A stretch of DNA of 64,000 nt from Gemmatimonadaceae bacterium (GTDB lineage: Bacteria; Gemmatimonadota; Gemmatimonadetes; Gemmatimonadales; Gemmatimonadaceae), in assembly GCA_020846935.1 (NCBI GenBank), contig JADLCY010000001.1, positions 806,001 to 870,000 of the forward strand, in the 5' to 3' direction. The translations under genes and the position numbers were made by a program. Shown here piece by piece: positions 50,663 to 58,933 of this stretch. Every line of letters begins with the position of its first letter. The stretch's first letter is position 1. The notes beneath the pieces were generated by a model. The model saw only the letters and a list, made by a program, of their open reading frames with translations, had not been told where the DNA came from and made no database searches.

Positions 50663-51802
50663 ATGTTGACGCTTCGCAGTCTCGATACGGCATCACGTCC
50701 GCAGCAGGTTCAGGAGCTCGAGACGCCGTGTGCGCTCGTGGACCTGGATCGGCTCGCGGTGAACCTCGACCGGATGGCATCCTATGCGGTGCTGCACGGG
50801 CTGTCGCTGCGGCCGCACATCAAGACGCACAAGTCGCCGCGGATCGCTGCGGAGCAACTGCGGCTTGGCGCGGTTGGGCTCACGTGCGCGACGCCGCGCG
50901 AGCTGGAGGTCATGGCGGACGTCTCCAACGACCTGCTGCTTGCGTATCCGTTGCTGGGCGCGTCGAAGCTCAGGCGCGTGATGGATCTGCCGCGCCCCGT
51001 GCGCGTCGCGGTGGGACTGGACTCGATGATCGCCGTCGATGCACTCGCGGAGGCAGCGGAGGCGGCGGACCGTGACGTGGACGTGCTCGTCGAAGTGGAC
51101 TTCGGCATGCATCGCGTGGGCGCACAGTCCCCCGAGGAAGCGCTCGCCCTTGCGTTGCACATCCGGTCGCGACCGTTGCTCCACTTCGCCGGTGTCATGT
51201 TCTATCCGGGTCACATCCGCGAACATGTGCAGCAGCAGGAGGCCAACCTCGACAAGCTGCGTGCGGACGTGCAGGGCCTGATCGAAGTGATGCGTCGCGG
51301 CGGCGTGAACCCGCGCGTGGTGAGCGGCGGTTCGACGCCCGCAGCCTGGCGGATGCACGAGATACCGGGCGTCACCGAAGTCCGGCCGGGCACGTATGTC
51401 TACAACGACCGCACGACGGCCGCGCTCGGTGCGTGCACGTGGGACGACTGCGCGTTCACGGTACTCGGCACGGTGGTGAGCACCGCGGTCGCGGGTCAGG
51501 CGGTGGTGGACTGCGGAACCAAGGCGCTTGGGCGCGAGCCGATGCGCGGCGTGGACGGCGAGGGCTTTGGCGCGCTGCTCGATCGTCCCGAGGTGGTCGT
51601 GTCGCGGATGAGCGAGGAGCACGGGGTGCTCGATCTCGGGAAGTCCGCGTGGCGCCCGAGCGTGGGCGAGCAGGTGCGCATCGTGCCGAACCACGTGTGC
51701 ATCGTCGTTCACCTCAACGACGTGATCCACGGCGTGCGCGGCGACCAGGTGGAGACGAGCTGGCCGGTGGCGGCGCGCGGGCGTGTTGCGCGGACTGGCT
51801 AG
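50663..51802 (+). CDS. D-threonine aldolase-like PLP enzyme (DSD1/D-TA fold)
   Basis: A 379-residue fold-type III PLP enzyme. The ATG at 50663 gives the expected TPCALVDLDRLAVNLDRM; a longer reading lies antiparallel in the transporter gene. The PLP lysine is in LRPHIKTHKSPRIAAEQ. Other landmarks are DVLVEVDFGMHRVGAQS, VSGGSTPAAWR, EVRPGTYVYNDR and the C-terminal metal site RIVPNHVCIVVHLND. This arrangement (alanine racemase N-domain plus D-Ser dehydratase C-domain) is typical of metal-dependent D-threonine aldolases or eukaryotic-type D-serine dehydratases. The stop overlaps the convergent YceI gene. Confidence 0.88.
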   Translation: MLTLRSLDTASRPQQVQELETPCALVDLDRLAVNLDRMASYAVLHGLSLRPHIKTHKSPRIAAEQLRLGAVGLTCATPRELEVMADVSNDLLLAYPLLGASKLRRVMDLPRPVRVAVGLDSMIAVDALAEAAEAADRDVDVLVEVDFGMHRVGAQSPEEALALALHIRSRPLLHFAGVMFYPGHIREHVQQQEANLDKLRADVQGLIEVMRRGGVNPRVVSGGSTPAAWRMHEIPGVTEVRPGTYVYNDRTTAALGACTWDDCAFTVLGTVVSTAVAGQAVVDCGTKALGREPMRGVDGEGFGALLDRPEVVVSRMSEEHGVLDLGKSAWRPSVGEQVRIVPNHVCIVVHLNDVIHGVRGDQVETSWPVAARGRVARTG

Positions 51803-52359
51803 CGGGCTGCGGCGAGCACTGGGACGAGCGGTGCAGCGGGCACCCGCAGACAGACGCTGATTCTTACGGCGTCGGCGATCGCCCTGAGCAACGGGTTCCA
51901 ACCGGCAATCCCCGAGGGAAAGCCAACATCACCGGCACGGCGGGAGACAGTAAACTCCGCCTCGAGATCGAGCAATGCATGCGCCCGGCGGGGCCCGATG
52001 GGCCACGTGGACCTGACGGAGGTCTCGCGCCCCCGCAACGCCAGCGTGCCGTCGACAACAACATCCTCGCCGCGGCGCACGATCGCCGTGCTGCGAAACG
52101 AGATGAACGGGTGCAGCTCGGCAAAGAGAAACCGGGGACCGCGAAGGTGCCGATCGCGGAGCGCGATGCCGGTGTCCAGGCTCGCCGCTTCGACGTCGAC
52201 GCTGACCTGGGCGCGCGTGATGCAGCCAGGATCCAGGTGCAGCGCCCCATGCACCCGTGTGAAGCGGCCCCGGACCGGAAACACGCCGAACCAGATCACC
52301 TCGAAGGTGATCGTGGTGTTGGTCGCGTCCAGGACCAGGTGCCGCTCACTCGTGTCCAT
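51799..52359 (-). CDS. YceI-like lipocalin-fold protein
   Basis: A 186-residue protein beginning at the ATG at 52359. The pattern (LVLDATNTTITFEVIWFGVF, RGRFTRVHGALHLDPGCITR, SVDVEAASLDTGIALRDRHL, FLFAELHPFISFRSTAI) is that of YceI domains, which bind isoprenoid or amide-like lipids. There is no signal peptide, so it is cytoplasmic. The usual early Asp-x-x-H-S motif is absent, so ligand handling may differ. It is convergent with the aldolase-like gene, with the two TAG stops sharing CTAG. Confidence 0.75.
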   Translation of the reverse strand: MDTSERHLVLDATNTTITFEVIWFGVFPVRGRFTRVHGALHLDPGCITRAQVSVDVEAASLDTGIALRDRHLRGPRFLFAELHPFISFRSTAIVRRGEDVVVDGTLALRGRETSVRSTWPIGPRRAHALLDLEAEFTVSRRAGDVGFPSGIAGWNPLLRAIADAVRISVCLRVPAAPLVPVLAAAR

Positions 52360-52465
52360 TGCCCGCTGAGAGAGAAAGGAGAGGACACCGCCGCCGATCA
52401 CTTGCCTGCTCCACCCCCACGATCGTCGACGGTGCCTCGGGTCTTTCCTTGTGTACCGCAATCCG

Positions 52466-53098
52466 TCAGGGAACGAGCACCGTCCCGGTCTGGTTGGCGT
52501 GCAGCGTGCAGAGGTAGCCGAACGTGCCGGCCGCGCCAAACGTGCGGGTGACCGAAGTGTTGCTCGACGCGCCGATGTTGCCCGGCGCGCCACCCGTGGT
52601 CGCGAACTCCACCGTGTGCACGCGCGCTCCAAACGTGTAGGTCACCGTGCCCCCGCGGGCGAGGGCGACGAAGTCCGGCGTGAAGTCATTGCTGTTGCCG
52701 CCGGCGGCGATGGTTGCGGTCGTCGGGAGCTGGCCCGTCACCTGCACCGCCACGGACGCGGTCTTGGTAACACCAGCCACCGTCAGCGAAATGGCGATGG
52801 TCGAAGATCCGGCGCCCACGCCGGTGACGACACCCGCGGTGGAGACCACCGCCACGGTTGGGGTCGCGGACGTAAAGGCGTAGCCGCTGGCCGTCATCGG
52901 CTGGTTGTTGGTGTCCAGGGCCTGTACGCTGATGGTCTGACGCTGGCCGGCGGTGAGGTTGATCGTCGTCGCGTTCGGCACGATGGAGCCGAGTGTGCGC
53001 CCGGCCGGCGGATTGACCACACCACCATCGTCGCCGCCGCCGCACGCGGCGGACATCACGCTCAGCACGAGCGCGGCGGTCGCGGGAAGAAGTCGCAA
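52466..53098 (-). CDS. Lipoprotein with Ig-like (Big_2) and cupredoxin domains
   Basis: This 210-residue protein has a lipobox near residue 19 (VLSVMSAACGGGDD). Residues 35-120 form a bacterial Ig-like domain (INLTAGQRQTISVQAL, VAVVSTAGVVTGVGAGSSTI). Residues 125-210 look like a plastocyanin-type cupredoxin: a His in ARVHTVEFATTGGAPG, then TFGYLCTLHANQTGTVLVP with the Cys-x-x-His pair. The fourth ligand, usually Met, would be Gln in HANQTG, as in stellacyanin-type sites. It may shuttle electrons in the periplasm, for example for the dehydrogenases elsewhere in the window; that link is inference. Confidence 0.8.
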   Translation of the reverse strand: MRLLPATAALVLSVMSAACGGGDDGGVVNPPAGRTLGSIVPNATTINLTAGQRQTISVQALDTNNQPMTASGYAFTSATPTVAVVSTAGVVTGVGAGSSTIAISLTVAGVTKTASVAVQVTGQLPTTATIAAGGNSNDFTPDFVALARGGTVTYTFGARVHTVEFATTGGAPGNIGASSNTSVTRTFGAAGTFGYLCTLHANQTGTVLVP

Positions 53099-53254
53099 GG
53101 GGACGGCTCCGGTCAGAGGTGTGGATCAGAGGCCACGGGATGACCCCGGTGGCACGCGGATACTGACACCCCAGGGCGGCCAACTCCAACGGCCGCACGA
53201 CCAATGCACCGGTGGAGACGACGAACGTACGGCCCCTGACGATGAAGTCGGCCG

Positions 53255-54013
53255 TCAGCCCTCCATCAGACTGCGTACCCGGGCGCGATAACTCTTGCCG
53301 CTCTGCAAGCGGGTGCCGTCGGCCAGCACGATGATCCAGTCACCCTGGAACCACGGCTGAAACTCGGCGATGCGATCGGTGTTGACGATCGTGGATCGAT
53401 GCACCCGCACGAACCGCTCGCGAGGCAGGCGCTGCTCGAGTTGCGTGAGGGTCGCACGGTGCTCGTAGACCTGGCGCCCGACATGGATGCGGGCGATGTC
53501 GCCGGCCGCCTCGATCCAGTCGAAATCAGCGACGCGGAGGTATAGCACTCGCTCGCCAATGCGCACGGCGAGTCGATCGGCGCCGGCGCGGGGTTCGCGC
53601 ATCGCTGCCACGGCCTCGGCGAGTCCGGTGCTTTGGCGGGCCGTGGTCGCCTGCCGGCGCACGTGGTCGATCGCCCGGGCAAAGCGCTGTCGATTGACGG
53701 GCTTGAGCACGTAGTCGACGGCGTGCACCTCGAACGCTTCGAGCGCGTGCTCGTCGAAGGCGGTGATGAAGATGGTCGGCGGCATGCGCTCGGGCCCGAC
53801 TTGGCGCACGACTTCGAGGCCGTCGAGCTCCGGCATCTGGACATCCAGGAGCACGAGGTCCGGCGCATCGGCGAGGATGCGCGCGACCGCACTGGTGCCA
53901 TCACCGCACTCACCGATCACCGTGGCATCGCCCCGCGCCTCGAGCATCGAGCGCAGGTGTGCGCGGGCGAGGGGTTCGTCGTCGACGATGAGGACCCGCA
54001 GGGACGCGGTCAT
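53255..54013 (-). CDS. LytTR-family response regulator
   Basis: A 252-residue regulator with a receiver (1-120; acidic pair in VLIVDDEPLARAHL, Asp57 in LVLLDVQMPELDG, Lys in DYVLKPVNRQRF) and a C-terminal LytTR DNA-binding domain (about 150-250: LAVRIGERVLYLRVADFDWI, GDIARIHVGRQVYEHRATL, RFVRVHRSTIVNTDRIAEF). It is AlgR/LytR-like. The ATG overlaps the kinase gene stop by 4 bp. It most likely regulates its own operon or membrane/solute genes on phosphorylation by the LytS-type protein. Confidence 0.93.
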   Translation of the reverse strand: MTASLRVLIVDDEPLARAHLRSMLEARGDATVIGECGDGTSAVARILADAPDLVLLDVQMPELDGLEVVRQVGPERMPPTIFITAFDEHALEAFEVHAVDYVLKPVNRQRFARAIDHVRRQATTARQSTGLAEAVAAMREPRAGADRLAVRIGERVLYLRVADFDWIEAAGDIARIHVGRQVYEHRATLTQLEQRLPRERFVRVHRSTIVNTDRIAEFQPWFQGDWIIVLADGTRLQSGKSYRARVRSLMEG

Positions 54014-55326
54014 CGTGGTGCGGCCGTGCGCGCGACCTGACGATCCGGCTCCACCTGGTGCGGAATCTCGATGACGACGCGAAAGCCGTTGACCGTCCCT
54101 CCGGCCTCGAAGCGATGGGCATCCCCGTAGAGCTGCCTGAGCCGCGCGCGCGAATTCGCGAGGCCAACGCCTTCGCGCCGCGACCCGGGATCGGCCTCGC
54201 CCACGCCGTCGTCGTCGACGGTGAGGACCAGCTGGTCGTACATCCGCCGCGCCACCACGGAGACATGACCCGCGGCCGCACGACCCGAGAGCCCGTGCTG
54301 AATCGCGTTTTCGACCAAAGGCTGCAGGATGAGGTTTGGCACGAGTGCGCGCTGGACGTCGTTCGGGGCGTCAACGGTGACGGTGAGGCGATCCTCAAAG
54401 CGGACCTGTTGGATCTCAACGTAGTGCTGCAGCACCTCGAGTTCACGGGCCAGCGTGACCAGCTGATCGCCCGCCGAGCCGAGCGAGACGCGGAGCAGCT
54501 CGCTCAACCCGGAAACCATGCGCTCCGCGCGTCCAGGGTCGCGGTGCAGCAGGGCCGTGATCGTATTGAGCGTGTTGAACAGAAAGTGGGGCTGCAACTG
54601 AAGTTTGAGGGCCTGCAGTTCGGTGCGCGTCAGCCGCGACTGCAGCCGCGCGCTCTGACCGGAGACAAAGGCATACCGGCCGGCCAGTCGCTCCTGCCAG
54701 TGCGTGGCATAGGTGGCCACCGCGCCGACGCACACGAGGAGGAGGATCTTGGCCCCCTCGTCGAGGGGCGACACTCCGGTGGCTCCGCTGGCCGCGACGG
54801 GATCCATGATGAGTCGAAGCCGCCCCGTGGACGCGAACCAGCCGAGCAGGGCGGCGTATTGCGTGGTCGCGAGGAGTGAGACGCTTGCGGCCTTGCGCGT
54901 GGACGAGGCGACCGGGAGGGCGGCGAGGATCACGAAGTAGGCGTCAAGAATCGGCGTCCGGAGCGCGAGCGCCGGCGACGCGACGATGCCATACCCGGCG
55001 ACGATGGCCGTGACCCCGGTGATGTCGACGATGGGGTTGGCCAGCCTCAGCCAGCCGGGGAGACGGGCGCGTCGATAGAAAATGGGATACTGGCCAACGG
55101 TCCAGAGCAGCATGACGAGCAGGACCGCGAGGTTCACGCGGTTGAGCGCCGGGCTCAGCGACGGCGCATAGGCGGCCGCGGAGATCGCCAGGGTCACGAG
55201 CACCACCGCACGCACGGCGTTCAGCACGCGCTCGGCGCGATCGCGCTCGGCATCCAGCACGCCGAGGCCCGCCTGGTGGTGACCGTCGGGACGCGCAGAT
55301 CCGTCCGCGGTCGGGCGCACACTCAT
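54010..55326 (-). CDS. LytS/YehU-type histidine kinase (His_kinase domain)
   Basis: A 438-residue protein from the ATG at 55326; a longer reading into the oxidase gene is rejected. About five membrane helices (residues 45-220, VLVTLAISAAAYAPSLSPAL, NLAVLLVMLLWTVGQYPIF, ILDAYFVILAALPVASSTR) precede the His_kinase domain: LQLQPHFLFNTLNTITALL, where the His is phosphorylated, and a HATPase region with LVENAIQHGL, DDDGVG and GVGLANSRARL. It senses a membrane-associated signal and pairs with the LytTR regulator, whose start overlaps its stop. Its own start overlaps the oxidase stop. Confidence 0.92.
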   Translation of the reverse strand: MSVRPTADGSARPDGHHQAGLGVLDAERDRAERVLNAVRAVVLVTLAISAAAYAPSLSPALNRVNLAVLLVMLLWTVGQYPIFYRRARLPGWLRLANPIVDITGVTAIVAGYGIVASPALALRTPILDAYFVILAALPVASSTRKAASVSLLATTQYAALLGWFASTGRLRLIMDPVAASGATGVSPLDEGAKILLLVCVGAVATYATHWQERLAGRYAFVSGQSARLQSRLTRTELQALKLQLQPHFLFNTLNTITALLHRDPGRAERMVSGLSELLRVSLGSAGDQLVTLARELEVLQHYVEIQQVRFEDRLTVTVDAPNDVQRALVPNLILQPLVENAIQHGLSGRAAAGHVSVVARRMYDQLVLTVDDDGVGEADPGSRREGVGLANSRARLRQLYGDAHRFEAGGTVNGFRVVIEIPHQVEPDRQVARTAAPR

Positions 55327-56468
55327 GCGTCGATCGGCTGACGTCCAAACCGTGACAGCCGGAAAGGGGAGAGGTCGAACGCGCACATGCCGGTCGTCAC
55401 GAGGTCGGCCACCACCTCGCCGATCACGCTCGAAAACTTGAAGCCGTGGCCCGAGCACGCGCTGACGGCGAGCACACGCGGCTCGCCGGGCAGCCGGTCG
55501 ATCAGGAAGTGCTGGTCTGGCGTATTGGTGTAGAGACACACCTGCGACTCACGTCTGGTGCCCTTGCCCGCCGGGACGAAGCGACGGAGCAGGTCCGTCA
55601 TCGCCGCGTGTTCGGCGCGAGACACGGTCCGGTCGACCGCATCGGGGTCCGCGCGCTCGCCATGGTGATGCCAACCTGTCTTCAAGCCGTGGCCCGTGTC
55701 CGGCATGGTGTAGAACATGGTGCCATCGTGGAGGGACCATAACGAGGCCGGCATGCGATCGGCGCGAAAAGCCTCGGGAGTGCGAGCCGGAATCCACCAG
55801 TGCAGCACCTGACGCTCCACCTCGAGTGGCAGCTGCGGGAGGAGGCCGGGCACCCACGCGCCGCAGGCGAGGACGAGCTGGTGCGCGCTGAAGCTGCCCT
55901 GATCGGTGTAGATCGTCACCCCGCCGTCCGCCGACTCCCACCGCTCGAGTCGGCATCCATACATGAGTGCGGCACCGGAGCGAGTGGCCAGTTCGAGATG
56001 GAGTGCGATGACGCGCTCCGGCTCCAGCAGGCCGGCACCGGGTTCATGCACGCCGATCATGTCGTCGAGCGGCGTGAACGGAGGAAAGCGCCGGTGGATC
56101 TCCTGCGCATCCAACCGTTCGTGGGGAACGGCGTGGTGCCGCGCGCTCTCCAGGGTGCCGGCAATCACGGCGGAGTCCGGGGTGCCGATCATGAGGGCGC
56201 CACACGGCTGGATCAGCGGCGAGCCGATCTCGGCGGACAGTTGGTGCCACAGCTCGTAGGCACGCCTGACGAGAGGGACGTAGAGCGGAGCTTCGAAGTA
56301 GGCTTCGCGGATGAGCCTGGTCTTGCCATGCGACGAGCCATGGTCGTGCGGTGGGGCGTAGCGATCGAGGGCGAGTACGCGGACGCCGCGCCGCGCGAGG
56401 TGCAGCGCGGCTGAGCTGCCCATGGCGCCAAGCCCTGCAATCACAACGTCATAAGGCGCATCGGCCAT
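55323..56468 (-). CDS. Sarcosine oxidase/N-methyltryptophan oxidase-type flavoenzyme
   Basis: A 381-residue monomeric oxidase of the MSOX/MTOX family. The FAD motif AGLGAMGSSAALHLARRG is at residues 11-28, followed by HDHGSSHGKTRLIREAYFE. The presumed covalent-flavin Cys is Cys311 in SQVCLYTNTPDQHFLIDRLP, and the closing SACSGHGFKFSSVIGEVVAD is typical. It oxidises N-methyl groups of amino acids (sarcosine, N-methyltryptophan or similar), giving formaldehyde, the amine and peroxide. It is the first gene of a coupled unit with the LytS/LytTR pair (ATGA overlap), an unusual combination. Confidence 0.88.
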   Translation of the reverse strand: MADAPYDVVIAGLGAMGSSAALHLARRGVRVLALDRYAPPHDHGSSHGKTRLIREAYFEAPLYVPLVRRAYELWHQLSAEIGSPLIQPCGALMIGTPDSAVIAGTLESARHHAVPHERLDAQEIHRRFPPFTPLDDMIGVHEPGAGLLEPERVIALHLELATRSGAALMYGCRLERWESADGGVTIYTDQGSFSAHQLVLACGAWVPGLLPQLPLEVERQVLHWWIPARTPEAFRADRMPASLWSLHDGTMFYTMPDTGHGLKTGWHHHGERADPDAVDRTVSRAEHAAMTDLLRRFVPAGKGTRRESQVCLYTNTPDQHFLIDRLPGEPRVLAVSACSGHGFKFSSVIGEVVADLVTTGMCAFDLSPFRLSRFGRQPIDA

Positions 56469-56821
56469 CAGGCGTTTCCTCGAGCAGCCGGACGAGACCC
56501 GGCGATGGAGTTATCCCCATTGGCCTGGAATCGCGTGATCATGGTCACGGACGCCGGCGACGCGCTCGTTAGGGTTGCGGCATCGCGCGACCAACGGTTT
56601 GCGGACACGTCTGAAAGGGTCGGGCACGGCGCTCGGTGTCGTACGTCTGGCGCGGACACACGGTCGTGCGGGGACGTCGAGTCTGACCCAGGCGTCGCGG
56701 AAAGTCGAGCCCGGGCCGCGAGGCCGAGCGATCCTTGCCCGGGGTCCCCGCGATGGGTTGCTTCCCTCTGCCGAGAGCCGTCAAGCGTGTGCCCCCCAAT
56801 CAATTGACGCGCCCGACCTAC
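56469..56821. other. Divergent intergenic region ahead of the secretion operon
   Basis: About 350 bp lies between the oxidase start and the GspH-like start. The centre contains TGGCGCGGACACACGG-type GC-rich words and a GTTATCCCCATTGG patch near 56510 on the plus strand. I find no convincing gene, no obvious hexamer pair and no clear terminator. Promoters for both flanking operons should be here. Confidence 0.45.
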
Positions 56822-57235
56822 ATGACCCCCCAACCCTCCGTGGCGAGGCTCCTCCGCGGTCGTTCGTCCGCGCTGCGGCGCGGGGTCACGCTCGTCGAGC
56901 TGGTCCTCGTGCTCGCGGTCCTCGGCGTGGGGGCCGCGCTGGTGCTGCCCACGTTTATCACGCCGCGACCCGCCCAGGCGACCCTGGCGTCCGTCGCGCA
57001 GCAGGCGCGCGCGCGCGCGATCGCCACGGCCCAGCCACTCACGCTGCGCCTCGCCGCGGACGGCCGGTGGCTGCTCGCGGCCTCCGGAGGGGAGAGGCAA
57101 ACGATGGACAGCGGCGCGATCGCCGAACCGGGGCCGGTGGTGCTGGACGTGTCGCCGCTCGGGGCCTGCACGATCCGCTTCGGCCGCGTCCTGCGCTGGG
57201 ACGCCGCCCGGTGCTCAGCCGAGGGCGCCCGATGA
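56822..57235 (+). CDS. gspH: Type II secretion minor pseudopilin, GspH-like
   Basis: A 137-residue protein with a type IV pilin-like leader, RRGVTLVELVLVLAVLGVGA (prepilin peptidase site G/V-T-L-V-E, with the Glu at +5), followed by one long hydrophobic helix. The rest is short, with a GACTIRFGRVL segment and few other features, consistent with GspH. The ATG at 56822 fits the usual leader length. Its stop overlaps the GspI-like start (ATGA). It is the first gene of the secretion operon in view. Confidence 0.8.
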   Translation: MTPQPSVARLLRGRSSALRRGVTLVELVLVLAVLGVGAALVLPTFITPRPAQATLASVAQQARARAIATAQPLTLRLAADGRWLLAASGGERQTMDSGAIAEPGPVVLDVSPLGACTIRFGRVLRWDAARCSAEGAR

Positions 57236-57576
57236 CCCTGCTCGAAGCGTTCGTCGCCCTCGTCATCCTCGGCCTCGCCGCGGTTGGATACCTCGACGTG
57301 TTTGGTTCCGGTGCGCGGTCCGCACAGCAGGCCGACGACTGGCAGCGACTCGTCGCGGTTGCGGAGTCGGCCATGGAGGGTGCGGCCCTCGGCGACGCCC
57401 GGCAGGCCGAGGAAGCCCTGGATGCGGGGCGGAGCGCAGGCTATGCGCCGCGCATCGCGGTCCAGCCCTGGAACGCGGACGTGTCCGACGTCGTGGTGAC
57501 GGTGACGTCGCCGCGCGGGACGGTCTTCACGCTGCATCGCCTCGTGCGGCGCCCGACACCGGCACGCCTGCCATGA
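57232..57576 (+). CDS. gspI: Type II secretion minor pseudopilin, GspI-like
   Basis: The protein, 114 residues, has a short N-terminus (MTLLEAFVALVILGLAAVGY) with the conserved Glu in a pilin-like helix but an unusually short leader and no classical Gly before it. The rest is a small soluble part (AEEALDAGRSAGYAPR, DVSDVVVTVTSPRGTVFTL). It sits exactly between GspH- and GspJ-like genes with 4-bp overlaps on both sides, which is the main support. Its length is close to other GspI proteins. Confidence 0.72.
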   Translation: MTLLEAFVALVILGLAAVGYLDVFGSGARSAQQADDWQRLVAVAESAMEGAALGDARQAEEALDAGRSAGYAPRIAVQPWNADVSDVVVTVTSPRGTVFTLHRLVRRPTPARLP

Positions 57577-58160
57577 CACGGCGAGCCGGGTTCACGTTGC
57601 TCGAGGTCATGATCGCGCTCGTGATCACGGGCCTCGTCGTCACGCTCGCTTATGCAGCCGTGCAAGGGGGGCTGGACACCCGCGAGCGACTTACGGCGCA
57701 GCGTGAGCGGCAGGAAGCGCTCGTCACCGTGCGAGCCATGATCCGCGATGCACTGCGTCATGGGCTTCCCGGGGTGCCTGGCGGTCCGGACGTGTTTGTG
57801 CTGGTGAGTCGCGTGCAGGGTGATGGCACGCCGGCGGACTCGGTGGAGTTCCTGACGCGTGGCGTGACTGCGCCCTATGGCACGTCAACCGCATGGCGTG
57901 TGAGCGTGAGCGTCGATTCCGTCGGGCTCCGCTTCGTGGCGACCCCGGGCGACGCTGACGACGCTCGGGCCTTCGTTGCCACCGTGCCGGGCGTGAACGG
58001 GCTGGACGTCCGCACCGTGGGACGTGGTGTGGTTGCCAGCTGGACGAGCGACTGGAGCCAGCGGTCCGTGGCTCCGCAGGCGGCAGCGTTCACGTTTGTC
58101 GGACCGGAAGGTCCGGTGCAGCCGCTGATCGCCCGACTCTTCCCGGAGCGCGCACCATGA
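57573..58160 (+). CDS. gspJ: Type II secretion pseudopilin, GspJ-like
   Basis: A 195-residue prepilin with a classical leader, MTRRAGFTLLEVMIALVITG (G-F-T-L-L-E), and a long helix. The soluble part (LVTVRAMIRDALRHGLPGV, TAWRVSVSVDSVGLRFVAT) is larger than in GspH and GspI, as expected for GspJ, which with I and K forms the pseudopilus tip. It overlaps the genes on both sides by 4 bp. Confidence 0.83.
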   Translation: MTRRAGFTLLEVMIALVITGLVVTLAYAAVQGGLDTRERLTAQRERQEALVTVRAMIRDALRHGLPGVPGGPDVFVLVSRVQGDGTPADSVEFLTRGVTAPYGTSTAWRVSVSVDSVGLRFVATPGDADDARAFVATVPGVNGLDVRTVGRGVVASWTSDWSQRSVAPQAAAFTFVGPEGPVQPLIARLFPERAP

Positions 58161-58933
58161 TCGCGCGACGTGGCGTGGCCCTCGTCCTCGTGCTTTGGCT
58201 CGTCGTGATCCTCGGCGGCATCGGCGCGTTGGTCGTGCGTGATGCGCGGACGTCGAGCGCGCTCGCCGGAAACGTGCGCGCAGCGGCCGTGGCGCGCTTC
58301 GCCGCCGAGAGCGGGCTCGAAGCGACCATCGCCGAGATCGAGCGGCGGCTGGCCGCGATGAGTGACACGGTGGAGGCGGGGACGTATCTCAACGGCCTGG
58401 CCGGCAGCCCGCGCGACTCGATCATGCTTGGCGACGGGCGCGCTGCCGTGGCGATCGACGACCCGTCGACGCGTCTCGATGTGAACGAGGCACCGGAGGC
58501 GAACCTGGCTGCCCTGCTGTCGCGAGTTGGGGAGCCCGGGAGGGCGACGGCGACGGCGCGCGCGATTCGTCGCTGGATCGAGCGAGCGCCCGCGTCGACC
58601 GGCGACGGTCGTCTGCAACCCGGCCCGACGCGATTCGTCACGCCGCTGCGCAGCCTCGATGCCCTGCGCGAGGTGCCGGGCGTGGACGTGGAGCTCGTCA
58701 CGCGGGCCGCCCCGTACCTCACCATCGACGGCGACGGAACGGTGAACGTGACGGCCGCCTCCGACACCGTGCTCGGCGCCGCCTTTGGTGAACGACGGAC
58801 GACGCCGTCAAGACTCCTGCTGATCTCCCGCGGGTGGTTCGCGGGCCATCCGCTCACCCACGAGATCCAGGGCGCGTACGCCATCTCGGGAACACGACTG
58901 GTGCTCGTGCACTGGCGGGAGCGTTCGCTGTGA
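58157..58933 (+). CDS. gspK: Type II secretion pseudopilin, GspK-like
   Basis: A 258-residue protein beginning with a short leader and helix (MIARRGVALVLVLWLVVILG). The position that is Glu in other pseudopilins is hydrophobic here, as is usual in GspK. The soluble part has paired helix-hairpin-helix-like elements (LDVNEAPEANLAALLSRVG and LDALREVPGVDVELVTRAAP), a GspK hallmark. It is the largest minor pseudopilin and caps the tip. It overlaps the GspL-like start by 4 bp. Confidence 0.85.
   Translation: MIARRGVALVLVLWLVVILGGIGALVVRDARTSSALAGNVRAAAVARFAAESGLEATIAEIERRLAAMSDTVEAGTYLNGLAGSPRDSIMLGDGRAAVAIDDPSTRLDVNEAPEANLAALLSRVGEPGRATATARAIRRWIERAPASTGDGRLQPGPTRFVTPLRSLDALREVPGVDVELVTRAAPYLTIDGDGTVNVTAASDTVLGAAFGERRTTPSRLLLISRGWFAGHPLTHEIQGAYAISGTRLVLVHWRERSL

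Noticed and set aside
54010-55539. N-terminal extension of the LytS-type kinase into the oxidase gene
   Set aside because: The extra 71 residues are antisense-free but lie over the conserved oxidase C-terminus in another frame and lack membrane helices; the ATG at 55326 overlaps the oxidase stop in the usual ATGA way.
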